From: Streptococcus sp. Marseille-P6264
Lineage (GTDB): Bacteria; Bacillota; Bacilli; Lactobacillales; Streptococcaceae
Assembly: GCF_902460355.1 (NCBI RefSeq)
Contig: NZ_CABPTO010000001.1
Coordinates: 620,001 to 684,000 of the forward strand
DNA: 64,000 nt
Reading direction: 5' to 3'
Shown here: positions 36,625 through 44,595 of the stretch, piece after piece
Numbering within the stretch: the first letter of the stretch is position 1
Layout of the letters: each line of letters begins with the position of its first letter
The notes under the pieces: generated by a model
Told to the model about the DNA's origin: nothing
What the model saw: only the letters and a program-made list of their open reading frames with translations
Databases searched by the model: none
Position numbers and translations under genes: made by a program

Positions 36625-37989
36625 ATGAAGCAAGAAAAAGTAAGGAAACGAGATTTGCTTTCTATTCTAGCTGTAGCCTTAATCACCTTTGCTGGAATTC
36701 TTTCAGAGACCAGTATGAATGTGACCTTTCCCCACCTCAGCAAGGTATTTGGTCTGAGCCTAGGAGTGCTGCAATGGATTACGACTGGCTATCTGCTGGC
36801 CGTTGCCATCACCATAACTTTAGGTGCAACTCTCGCCCACAATTGGACGGAGCGTTGCATCCTCTTTACCTCGCTTTCCATCTTTACCCTCGGTAATCTG
36901 ATTGCTATGATTGCCCCAGACTTTACTTCTCTTATGCTGGGACGGATCCTTCAGGGTGGAGCGACTGGGATTGCCATTCCGCTTATGTTTAATCTCATCG
37001 TGGAGCGGATTCCTCGGCAGAAAATCGGATTTTATATGGGACTAAGTGGTCTAGTTATCAGTCTGGCACCAGCCATCGGCCCGACCTACGGAGGCTTCAT
37101 GATTGGCTCCTTCGACTGGCACATGATCTACAGTTTTATCATGCCAGTTCCCATCCTCTCTTTTTTGCTGGCTTATGTTAACTTGGAAAATTCAGCAGGA
37201 AAAAGCAAGCGTCCCTTTGATGTGCTAGGCTTTCTCTCGCTCGCAACGGCTCTTTCCTTTTCTCTAATGACTATCTCCAGTTTAGAAGGTGGTGATAGTG
37301 TCAATTGGCTTTATCTAGCCATTTTCTTCCTTTCCTTTGCCTTTTTCATATGGCGGAGTCTGACTGTTCAAGATCCATTTCTGGACATCCGTATCTTGAA
37401 AGAACCAACGATTTTCTTTGGAATTCTACCCTTTTTAATCTTCCAATTCTCCAACCTATCCAGCAACTTTCTCATTCCCAACTTTCTTGTGCTGGTCAAG
37501 AATGTCTCCACCGCGCAAGCTGGATTTTCCCTCCTTCCCGGAACTATGATCGGGGCTTTTATGTCGCCTTTTTTGGGGAAATTGTACGATAGCAAAGGCC
37601 CAAAACTATCTCTGCTAGGCGGCAATAGCCTAGTCTTTCTGGTCATGATTATTTTTAGCTTTTTTACAAGCTGGCTCAATCTGCCTTTAATCTTAGGATT
37701 TTATATCCTCTTTACTCTAGGGCGCAACATGGCCTTCAACAATACCATGGCTTTATCGGCTTCTCAAGTCAGCAGAGATAAAACGGCGGATGTGACAGCC
37801 CTCTTTCAACTAGCACAAACCTTTGCCGGTGCCTTGGGAACGGCAATCGCGGCTGTCCTACTCAATCAAGCCCCCGATACGACAAGCGGCGTCCACAATG
37901 TCTTCAGCCTACTGCTCCTTCTCGCAATAGGAAACTTTATTTTCTACTATTTTCTGTTTCGAGCGATTCATCAGAAGAAAGAAGCCTAA
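36625..37989 (+). CDS. MFS multidrug exporter, DHA2 (14-TM) family
   Basis: A protein of about 454 residues with 13-14 membrane helices. Seen: motif LQWITTGYLLAVAITITLGATLAHNWTERCILFTS (motif A region, quoted in part: QWITTGYLLAVA), GRILQGGATGIAIPLMFNL (motif B) and GLVISLAPAIGPTYGGFM (antiporter motif C). This resembles LmrB/MdeA-type drug efflux pumps. The start MKQEKVRKRD follows AAAAGGAG at good spacing; an open frame 26 codons longer lacks one. Substrate unknown; proton antiport expected. Confidence 0.88.
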   Translation: MKQEKVRKRDLLSILAVALITFAGILSETSMNVTFPHLSKVFGLSLGVLQWITTGYLLAVAITITLGATLAHNWTERCILFTSLSIFTLGNLIAMIAPDFTSLMLGRILQGGATGIAIPLMFNLIVERIPRQKIGFYMGLSGLVISLAPAIGPTYGGFMIGSFDWHMIYSFIMPVPILSFLLAYVNLENSAGKSKRPFDVLGFLSLATALSFSLMTISSLEGGDSVNWLYLAIFFLSFAFFIWRSLTVQDPFLDIRILKEPTIFFGILPFLIFQFSNLSSNFLIPNFLVLVKNVSTAQAGFSLLPGTMIGAFMSPFLGKLYDSKGPKLSLLGGNSLVFLVMIIFSFFTSWLNLPLILGFYILFTLGRNMAFNNTMALSASQVSRDKTADVTALFQLAQTFAGALGTAIAAVLLNQAPDTTSGVHNVFSLLLLLAIGNFIFYYFLFRAIHQKKEA

Positions 37990-37994
37990 TTTTC

Positions 37995-38023
37995 TATCCC
38001 GACTTCCCCTCGGGATATTTTCT
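37995..38023 (+). terminator. Terminator of the MFS gene
   Basis: TATCCCGA-(7)-TCGGGATA then TTTTCTTT. Confidence 0.8.
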
Positions 38024-38110
38024 TTGGTCAAATCCAGATTTTTCAAATACAATTTTTCTGAAAATTGTGATAAAATAGAGACAATCACATTTAGATAGGT
38101 AATAGATCTC

Positions 38111-39574
38111 ATGTCTTCAAAAGTTATTATTACAATTTTCGGTGCCAGCGGAGACTTGGCTCAAAGAAAACTTTATCCTTCCCTCTTTCGACTTTATAAA
38201 TCTGGCAATCTTTCGCAACATTTTGCCGTAATCGGAACTGCCCGCAGACCTTGGAGCAAGGAATATTTCGAGTCGGTCGTTGTCGAGTCAATCTCAGACC
38301 TAGCCGACAGTGCCGAACAGGCTCAAGAGTTCGCTAGCCACTTTTATTATCAAAGCCATGACGTGCAAGATACTGAGCATTATATCGAATTGCGCAAGCT
38401 GCAAAACAAGCTCAATGAGCAATACCAGGCAGAAAATAATAAACTCTTCTTCCTTTCTATGGCGCCACAATTTTTCGGAACCATTGCTAAGCATCTCAAG
38501 TCTGAGCAAATCGTTGATGGAAAAGGATTTGAACGCCTGATTGTCGAAAAACCTTTTGGGACAGATTTGGCAACTGCCAGCAAGCTCAACGAAGATCTAC
38601 TGGCTACCTTTGACGAAGAACAGATTTTCCGTATCGACCACTATCTGGGCAAGGAAATGATTCAAAAGATTTTTGCCATCCGCTTTGCTAATCTGCTGTT
38701 TGAAAATGTATGGAACCGCCAATACATTGATAATGTGCAGATTACCTTTGCTGAAAAGTTGGGAGTTGAAGAACGCGGTGGCTACTATGATCAATCCGGT
38801 GCCCTCCGTGATATGGTGCAAAACCATACCTTGCAACTCCTCTCCTTATTAGCCATGGATAAGCCAAAAAGCTTTACCAAAGACGATATCCGTGCAGAAA
38901 AGGTCAAGGTCTTTGAACGCCTTGTTCAGCCAAGCGAAGAAGATTTGAAACGCTTCTTCATTCGTGGCCAGTACAAGTCTGGCAAAATCAACGGTCGAAA
39001 ATATATTTCTTACCGTAGCGAACCAAATGTCAATCCTGAGTCTACTACTGAGACCTTTGCCTCTGGTGCTTTCTTCATTGATAGCGACCGCTTCCGTGAC
39101 GTTCCTTTCTTCTTCCGAACAGGGAAGCGCCTCACCAAAAAAGGCACCCATGTCAATATCGTCTTCAAGCAAATGGACTCCATCTTTGGTGAGCCTCTCA
39201 AACCAAATGTCCTAACCATCTATATCCAGCCAACCGAGGGGATTTCACTCAGCCTTAATGGCAAGGAAGTTGGAGAACTCTTTAATCTAGCTCCCATCTC
39301 ATTGGATTATCGAACAGATGCCACAGCTTCAGGAGCTTCTCCAGATCCTTATGAAAAACTAATTTTTGATGTCCTTAATAACGACTCAACTAATTTCAGC
39401 CATTGGGACGAAGTAAAAGCCAGCTGGGAGCTCATCGATCGCATCGAAGAACTCTGGAGCCAAAATCAAGTGCTACTCCATGAATATCCTGTCGGATCTA
39501 TGGGACCAGAAGCCTCCTTCGAGTTACTCGCCCAATTTGGAGCAAACTGGCAATGGCAACCTGATAAAGAATAA
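38111..39574 (+). CDS. zwf: Glucose-6-phosphate 1-dehydrogenase
   Basis: A 487-residue cytoplasmic enzyme oxidising glucose-6-phosphate to 6-phosphogluconolactone with NADP, entry of the oxidative pentose phosphate path. Seen: dinucleotide-binding FGASGDLAQRK near residues 10-20, the active-site signature RIDHYLGKEMIQ (catalytic His region, about 177-188) and EKPFG. Length is normal. A TAAAAT box precedes it by about 40 nt; the ribosome binding site is weak (TAGGTAATAG). Confidence 0.97.
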   Translation: MSSKVIITIFGASGDLAQRKLYPSLFRLYKSGNLSQHFAVIGTARRPWSKEYFESVVVESISDLADSAEQAQEFASHFYYQSHDVQDTEHYIELRKLQNKLNEQYQAENNKLFFLSMAPQFFGTIAKHLKSEQIVDGKGFERLIVEKPFGTDLATASKLNEDLLATFDEEQIFRIDHYLGKEMIQKIFAIRFANLLFENVWNRQYIDNVQITFAEKLGVEERGGYYDQSGALRDMVQNHTLQLLSLLAMDKPKSFTKDDIRAEKVKVFERLVQPSEEDLKRFFIRGQYKSGKINGRKYISYRSEPNVNPESTTETFASGAFFIDSDRFRDVPFFFRTGKRLTKKGTHVNIVFKQMDSIFGEPLKPNVLTIYIQPTEGISLSLNGKEVGELFNLAPISLDYRTDATASGASPDPYEKLIFDVLNNDSTNFSHWDEVKASWELIDRIEELWSQNQVLLHEYPVGSMGPEASFELLAQFGANWQWQPDKE

Positions 39575-39581
39575 TACATAC

Positions 39582-39613
39582 AAAAAAGATTGGAAAATTT
39601 TCCAATCTTTTTT
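39582..39613. terminator. Bidirectional terminator between zwf and mgtA
   Basis: Perfect palindrome AAAAAAGATTGGAAAA / TTTTCCAATCTTTTTT between converging genes. Confidence 0.93.
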
Positions 39614-39643
39614 ATAATTCTTAAACATCTGCTAGCCCTTCTA

Positions 39644-42304
39644 TTACAGCCATTCCTTGTAACGCTTGATATAAAGGCCTTTCACAAGGGTTACACTAAC
39701 CATATAAAGCACAATAATCAAGAAAAGGCAAAGGAAATAGGTGCCATTGAGCGGGGCAGTCTTCAGAACTGACGCAAAGAGGCTATATGGCAAGGAAGTA
39801 ACAAAGAGCGCAGCCGCCATGGTCGTAACAATGACAGACAAAGCAGGACGGCTTTGCACAAAAGGCAGTTTAGGCGAGCGTAGCATGTAGATGACCATGG
39901 TCTGGGTCCACATAGACTCAATGAACCAGCCTGTTTGGAAAAGAGTGATAAAGGTCACTGCCTGTTCAGTACCAGCTTGATAGCTGCCTCCTGTGATCAT
40001 AGGCACGATGATAAAGTAAAGCACCAGATAAGTCAAAACATCAAAAACGGATGAGATAGGCCCGATCCAAGCCATAAAACGGGTAATAGAGCTAGCTGAC
40101 CAAATATGAGGCTTCTTGAGAAATTCACTATCTACATTATCAAAGGGCAAAGCGATACAAGACAAATCATAAACTAGATTGAGGACAATCAGATGAACTG
40201 GTGCCATAGGAAGAAATGGCAAAAAGATACTGGCAAAGAGGAGAGAAAAGATATTCCCAAAGTTGGAACTGACCGTCATCTTGATATACTTGGTCATGTT
40301 GGCATAGACCTTGCGACCTTCTACCAGCCCTTTCTCCAGAACCATGAGATCCTTGTCCAGCAAAATGACATCTGCTGTTTCCTTGGCTATATCGACTGCC
40401 GTATCAACAGAAATCCCCACATCTGCCACCTTCATAGAAGGCGCATCGTTGATGCCATCCCCCATGTAGCCAACCTTGTGACCATTAGCCTTGAGTTGGA
40501 GAATGATCCGTGCTTTTTGGTCAGGTGAGAGCTTGGCAAAGACTGTCGTGTTCTCCACTGCCTGACTCAATTCCTCATTAGATAAAGCATCTACCTCTAC
40601 ACCTAGCAAGATATTATCTACATCTAAGCCAACCTTTTCACAAACCGCCTGGGTTACCTTATCATTATCACCCGTCAAAATCTTAGTAGCAACGCCGTAC
40701 TCAGCCAAAGTTTCAATAGCTGGTGCCGCAGATGACTTAGGTGGATCTAGAAAGGCTAGATAGCCCGTCAAAATCATATCGGACTCATCCTTCACTTCAT
40801 ACTCATAATCTTCTTCTAGGTCTGATTTGTAGCTAACACCAAGCACGCGCAATCCTTGCTCATTAAGTTGAGCCACTTCCGCAAGGATTTCCTGACGGAT
40901 CTCCTCAGTCAGTTCTGTAATGCGATTCTTGTATTCTACATAGCTAGAGATGGCCAGCATTTCTTCCAAGGCCCCCTTGGTTACCATGCTGATAACGTCC
41001 TCATCATCCTTGACGATGACGCTCATGCGACGACGTTCAAAGTCAAAGGGCAGTTCATCAATTTTCTTAAAGGTTTGGTCTAAATCACGGACAATCTCAT
41101 GCTTTTCTGCTTCTTTCTCCGTCCGGTTGATAATGGCCCGATCCATAAGATTTTTGAGACCAGTTTGATAGTAGGAATTGAGAAATGCTCGACGGAGCAC
41201 TGCCAAGTCCAAATCACCATGAATATCCAGCGGGTATTCTAAAACAATCTCGTCCTGGGTCAGTGTCCCCGTCTTATCCGTACAAAGGATATCAATAGCT
41301 CCTAGGTCTTGGATGGCATTCAGCTTTTTAATCACGACCTTTTCCTGAGCCATAATAATAGAACCTTTAGCCAAGCTCGCCGTGATAATCATAGGCAGCA
41401 TTTCTGGCGTCAGGCCGACTCCAACGCTGAGGGCAAAGACACCTGCTTCCAACCAGTCGCCGTCTGTCAGACCGTTGATGAAGAAGACAACTGGCACCAT
41501 GACCAGCATCAGACGAATCAAGAGCCAGGAAATACTATTCATCTCGCGCTCAAAAGAGGTCGGCTCATCGTAGGTATTTAGCGTCTGCTCAATAGCTCCC
41601 ATCATAGTCTCATCACCAACCACCAGCACCAGAGCCGTAGCTCTTCCGGAAATAACGTTAGTTCCCATGAAGGCCAATGATTCTGTCTCTAAAAGGCTAT
41701 CGAGATTTTGCCCATCCGCCTTGGCCAGACAGATCTTTTCTACCGCATCACTTTCCCCTGTCAGTCCAGACTGCTGAACAAAGAAATCACGTGAATCCAG
41801 CAGCAAGACATCTGCGGGAATCATGTCTCCAGCACTAAGCTTGATGATGTCTCCTACAACAAGCTCATCAATCGGAAGTTCCTGCTCTTCTCCTTCTCGG
41901 ATAACCGTAGCTGTGTTGACAATCAGTCGAGATAGATTGCTAGCAGCGCGGTCGCTCCGCAATTCCTGAACAAAACGAATGCCTCCAGAAATCAAGACCA
42001 GAACGACAATAATGATGGAAGTCGTCGGATCTTCCTCACCGGGCTTGGCCAGCCAGACATTGGTCACTAAGGACACCAGAGCAATCACTAATAGGATGAC
42101 TGTAAAGGGGTTAATGATAGACTCGTAAATCTTCTTGAAAATAGAGTCTTCCTGACCCTTTGTGATGACATTTTCACCATAGAGGTCACGATTTTCTTCG
42201 ACTTGCTCTTCTGTCAAGCCACGAAAGGAAGTCTTGTAAAATGCCAAAGTTTCTTTTACAGGAAGCTGCAAAGCTGCAACTAATCTTTCTTTTACTGTTT
42301 TCAT
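39644..42304 (-). CDS. mgtA: Magnesium-transporting P-type ATPase (P3B), MgtA
   Basis: An ATPase of about 886 residues that imports Mg2+. Seen: N-terminal cation ATPase domain (LYGENVITKG), actuator loop LTGESDAVEK, phosphorylation site CTDKTGTLTQ, nucleotide domain, hinge GDGINDAPSMKVADVGISVD and C-terminal helices with VLNLVYDLSCIALPFDNVD, which match MgtA/MgtB rather than Ca2+ pumps. MKTVKERL is the start, with AAAGGAG 6 nt upstream. It is preceded by a leader ORF with acidic/proline codons and, further up, by an M-box, so it is strongly expected to be low-Mg2+ induced. Confidence 0.94.
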   Translation of the reverse strand: MKTVKERLVAALQLPVKETLAFYKTSFRGLTEEQVEENRDLYGENVITKGQEDSIFKKIYESIINPFTVILLVIALVSLVTNVWLAKPGEEDPTTSIIIVVLVLISGGIRFVQELRSDRAASNLSRLIVNTATVIREGEEQELPIDELVVGDIIKLSAGDMIPADVLLLDSRDFFVQQSGLTGESDAVEKICLAKADGQNLDSLLETESLAFMGTNVISGRATALVLVVGDETMMGAIEQTLNTYDEPTSFEREMNSISWLLIRLMLVMVPVVFFINGLTDGDWLEAGVFALSVGVGLTPEMLPMIITASLAKGSIIMAQEKVVIKKLNAIQDLGAIDILCTDKTGTLTQDEIVLEYPLDIHGDLDLAVLRRAFLNSYYQTGLKNLMDRAIINRTEKEAEKHEIVRDLDQTFKKIDELPFDFERRRMSVIVKDDEDVISMVTKGALEEMLAISSYVEYKNRITELTEEIRQEILAEVAQLNEQGLRVLGVSYKSDLEEDYEYEVKDESDMILTGYLAFLDPPKSSAAPAIETLAEYGVATKILTGDNDKVTQAVCEKVGLDVDNILLGVEVDALSNEELSQAVENTTVFAKLSPDQKARIILQLKANGHKVGYMGDGINDAPSMKVADVGISVDTAVDIAKETADVILLDKDLMVLEKGLVEGRKVYANMTKYIKMTVSSNFGNIFSLLFASIFLPFLPMAPVHLIVLNLVYDLSCIALPFDNVDSEFLKKPHIWSASSITRFMAWIGPISSVFDVLTYLVLYFIIVPMITGGSYQAGTEQAVTFITLFQTGWFIESMWTQTMVIYMLRSPKLPFVQSRPALSVIVTTMAAALFVTSLPYSLFASVLKTAPLNGTYFLCLFLIIVLYMVSVTLVKGLYIKRYKEWL

Positions 42305-42318
42305 TGGTTTCTCCTTTA

Positions 42319-42400
42319 TGTATGATTGATAATTTTCATACACAGGGACCAATCACTTTATAAGGACAGAACGACACAAATCAGTGATTGGCTGTGTATG
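42319..42400 (-). promoter_or_regulatory. Switchable hairpins between leader ORF and mgtA
   Basis: Minus strand: arm CATACACAG-CCAATCACT (42400-42383) pairs with AGTGATTGG-tcc-CTGTGTATG (42357-42337): 18 bp with a 3-nt bulge and a 25-nt loop. The 3' arm can instead start a smaller hairpin TGTATGA (42342-42336)/TCATACA (42325-42319) just ahead of the mgtA ribosome binding site. The two folds exclude each other. No T run follows, so this is not a simple terminator. Confidence 0.8.
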
Positions 42401-42429
42401 TGCGGTTCCGGATGATCGTCAATTTGCAT
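42358..42429 (-). CDS. Mg2+-sensing type leader peptide upstream of mgtA (23 codons)
   Basis: ATG at 42429-42427 with a strong AAAGGAG seven nt upstream opens a 23-codon ORF beginning MQIDDHPEPHIHSQS and ending VVLSL, stop TAA at 42360-42358. Residues 4-9 (Asp-Asp-His-Pro-Glu-Pro) resemble the acidic/proline run of enterobacterial MgtL, where such codons make the ribosome fall off at low Mg2+. The ORF covers the 5' arm and loop of the hairpin that follows, and its stop is adjacent to the 3' arm. No protein function is expected beyond being translated. The ORF and site are seen; the sensing role is inference. Confidence 0.78.
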   Translation of the reverse strand: MQIDDHPEPHIHSQSLICVVLSL

Positions 42430-42461
42430 CGTACTTCTCCTTTCTTAGCTTATAAATGTAG

Positions 42462-43073
42462 TTAATAATCCCAAGATGCCTGCAAGACATCAAAAGCAGC
42501 ATTCATCTTCTGGGTCCATTCTTGCAAGTCAGGAAAATTGTCTCTCAAAGAAAATCCAATGACTTCTTCACGTAAATTCCACCAATCTACAAGAGCAACT
42601 ACTTGGATTGTTGCAATATTTAAAGAAAGTCCCTGCTCAGTAGCCAATTTCTCTAATAAGGCCAGACTCCGGACATTTCTCTCTTCAATTTGCTGATGTC
42701 TGTCTTTCCACCAATGCTCTTTTTCATGAAAAATTTTTTCCGCAACCATCGGCATTGTGTTTTCCAAAATCCCTTCAGCAACGGACAGTATGTTTAAAAC
42801 GTGCCACTTCTCTATCCCATTAGGAAAAAGAGGAGTTTCCTGACCTAGCTCGTCTAAATATTGAGAAATTAAATCGCTACCATATAGCCATTCTCCATTG
42901 GAAGCTTGAAAAGCAGGAATTCTACCCAAAGGATTATCTTGATTATGCGGTGAATTTTTGTCGAAAGCCACCTGAACTTTCTGAATATCCACTTGCTCCT
43001 CTAAATGATGATGTAAAATTGTGGCATAGACTTTACGCGCAAAAGGACTGGTACTAGAATACCATAATTTCAT
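42462..43073 (-). CDS. Glutathione S-transferase-like protein in the Mg2+ operon
   Basis: A protein of about 203 residues with an N-terminal thioredoxin-like GST domain (KLWYSSTSPFARKVYATIL, where SPFARKV is the glutathione-site-like loop; PLGRIPAFQ with cis-Pro; GSDLISQYLD) and a helical C-terminal domain. It may bind a thiol; streptococci of this group vary in having glutathione. The start MKLWYSS follows AAGGAGGAATAGTA. It lies between the M-box and mgtA with no terminator after it, so the three are one transcript. Role in Mg2+ response unknown. Confidence 0.82.
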   Translation of the reverse strand: MKLWYSSTSPFARKVYATILHHHLEEQVDIQKVQVAFDKNSPHNQDNPLGRIPAFQASNGEWLYGSDLISQYLDELGQETPLFPNGIEKWHVLNILSVAEGILENTMPMVAEKIFHEKEHWWKDRHQQIEERNVRSLALLEKLATEQGLSLNIATIQVVALVDWWNLREEVIGFSLRDNFPDLQEWTQKMNAAFDVLQASWDY

Positions 43074-43140
43074 TACTATTCCTCCTTCTTTTTTAAGAGG
43101 TGAGCTATTAACTATTTGCATTCTTAAAATGCATTCAGGC

Positions 43141-43171
43141 AAAAAGAAGACCCTGCCAATTCTAGGCAGGG
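43141..43171 (-). terminator. Intrinsic terminator of the M-box riboswitch
   Basis: Minus strand CCCTGCC-TAGAATT-GGCAGGG followed by TCTTCTTTTT. It lies between the M-box and the GST-like gene, the place of an expression platform; with high Mg2+ it would stop transcription. Confidence 0.88.
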
Positions 43172-43225
43172 TTGTTTGCATGTCAGGTTATTCGCTTCAT
43201 TGTTTTAAACACAGATAAAACAAGC

Positions 43226-43372
43226 ATTCACCGTTCAAGCTTTAACTCCATAAGGCGATGAAATGAGCTTAGTCTTGACCTTTGCGATCAGGACTGTTGA
43301 CCAACGAGTAGTGTCTCCACTGCTTTGCGGTAGTCATCCGTATCCCTATGGTAGCCTCACCTACCGATTGAC
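43226..43372 (-). ncRNA. M-box (ykoK) magnesium riboswitch
   Basis: Minus strand carries the M-box landmarks in order: GGTAGGTGAGGCT, GGGATACGG, ACTACCGCAAAGCAGTGG, TTGGTCAACAG, and GCCTTATGGAGTTAAAGCTT, which align with the Bacillus ykoK/mgtE leader (GTTAGGTGAGGCT..., GGTCAACAG, AGTGCTAAAGCTC). M-boxes fold around several Mg2+ ions and favour termination when Mg2+ is plentiful. The terminator downstream and an mgtA gene fit this. Exact ends are approximate. Confidence 0.9.
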
Positions 43373-43378
43373 ACTATT

Positions 43379-43407
43379 ACTATACTCCTCTTTAGAAAGA
43401 TTGTCAA
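43379..43407 (-). promoter_or_regulatory. Promoter of the M-box operon
   Basis: Minus strand: -35 TTGACA (43407-43402), 17-nt spacer, -10 TATAGT (43384-43379). Start expected near 43372, at the 5' end of the riboswitch. Confidence 0.9.
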
Positions 43408-43427
43408 TAAAGAGAGCTATTTTTATT

Positions 43428-44594
43428 TTATTTTGGTAAAACTTCCGCAATTCGTCGACAAAGCTCTTTAATCATGGCCTTCGGCGCAGCTGTATTGAGA
43501 CGAGCATGTCCTTTGCCCTCTTGACCAAAATCACTTCCCCGATTCAGGACAACCTTAGCCTCTTCTCGAATCAAGTGGAAAAGCTGGTCATCTGTCAGCC
43601 CATAAGCTGAAAAGTCCAGCCAAACCAGATAAGTTCCTTGAGGTTTCATGACCCGCAGTTCTGGTGCTTCCTTAGTAAAATAATCAACAACAAAATCAAT
43701 ATTTTCTTCCAAGACAGCCTTGAGCTCCGTCAACCAAGCTTTACCATAACGATAGGCAGCTTCCGTCGCTAAAAATCCAAGACCCGAAATTTCATGCTGG
43801 TTATTGGCCAGTTGGCGCTTTTGAAACTGCTGCCGCAGGCTAGGATTCTCAATCACTGCATAGGAATTTTTAGTTCCAGCAATATTAAAAGTTTTAGTCG
43901 CACTGGCTAGAATCAGGCTAAAGTCCTTAAAGTCAGGAGAAACAGTATTGAAAGACTGATGTTTATGTCCAAACAGTGTCAAATCTTGGTGAATCTCATC
44001 TGAAACTACGAGAACACCGTACTTTTGGCAGAGACGACCAATCTTCTCTAAAACGTCCTCTTCCCAAACTCGACCGCCAGGATTATGCGGATTGCAAAGC
44101 ACGTAAATCTTAACTTCATTGTTTACGATGTCCTGCTCCAGCTGCTCAAAGTCAATCTGAAAGAGACCGTCCTGTTCTATCAAGGAATTAGTAATCAACC
44201 GACGATTATTGAGCTTGACACTGCGAGCAAAAGGCGGGTAAACAGGGGTATTGATCAGAACGGCATCGCCTTCATCTGTAAAGGCTTGGATAGCCGTCGA
44301 AATAGCAGGAACAACTCCCTCGATAAAGACCAAGGCTTCCTGGTCAAATGTGTAGCCATGCTCATCCCGCTCCCAAGCTAGAACGGCATTGATCAACTCC
44401 TCACTAGCATAGGTATAGCCATAGACTAACTGATCAGCGTAATCATGAACAGCTTGCTGGATTTCAGGCAGGACTTCAAAATCCATGTCCGCAATCCAGG
44501 CTGGCAGGACTTGACTGTCTTTCTCCGCCTCTTTCCATTTATAAGTATGCTGACCAATCCGACTGGGTGCTGTTTCGAAGTTATAATTTCCCAT
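43428..44594 (-). CDS. patB: MalY/PatB family aminotransferase-fold cystathionine beta-lyase
   Basis: A 388-residue PLP enzyme. Seen: LPAWIADMDFEVLPEI (MalY/PatB hallmark), NPHNPGGRVW, VVSDEIHQDL and the PLP lysine in ASATKTFNIAGTKNSY (about residue 233). The family splits cystathionine or cysteine conjugates to a thiol, pyruvate and ammonia. It starts 2 nt after metB, so it should complete transsulfuration to homocysteine; it may also release H2S from cysteine, as reported for oral streptococcal lyases. Confidence 0.92.
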   Translation of the reverse strand: MGNYNFETAPSRIGQHTYKWKEAEKDSQVLPAWIADMDFEVLPEIQQAVHDYADQLVYGYTYASEELINAVLAWERDEHGYTFDQEALVFIEGVVPAISTAIQAFTDEGDAVLINTPVYPPFARSVKLNNRRLITNSLIEQDGLFQIDFEQLEQDIVNNEVKIYVLCNPHNPGGRVWEEDVLEKIGRLCQKYGVLVVSDEIHQDLTLFGHKHQSFNTVSPDFKDFSLILASATKTFNIAGTKNSYAVIENPSLRQQFQKRQLANNQHEISGLGFLATEAAYRYGKAWLTELKAVLEENIDFVVDYFTKEAPELRVMKPQGTYLVWLDFSAYGLTDDQLFHLIREEAKVVLNRGSDFGQEGKGHARLNTAAPKAMIKELCRRIAEVLPK

Positions 44595-44595
44595 A

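Noticed and set aside
43226..43372. yybP-ykoY (Mn2+) riboswitch as alternative to the M-box
   Set aside because: A related streptococcal P-type ATPase is known to be controlled by yybP-ykoY, but the GGTGAGGCT and GTTAAAGCTT landmarks match the M-box order, and the yybP-ykoY core loops are not seen.
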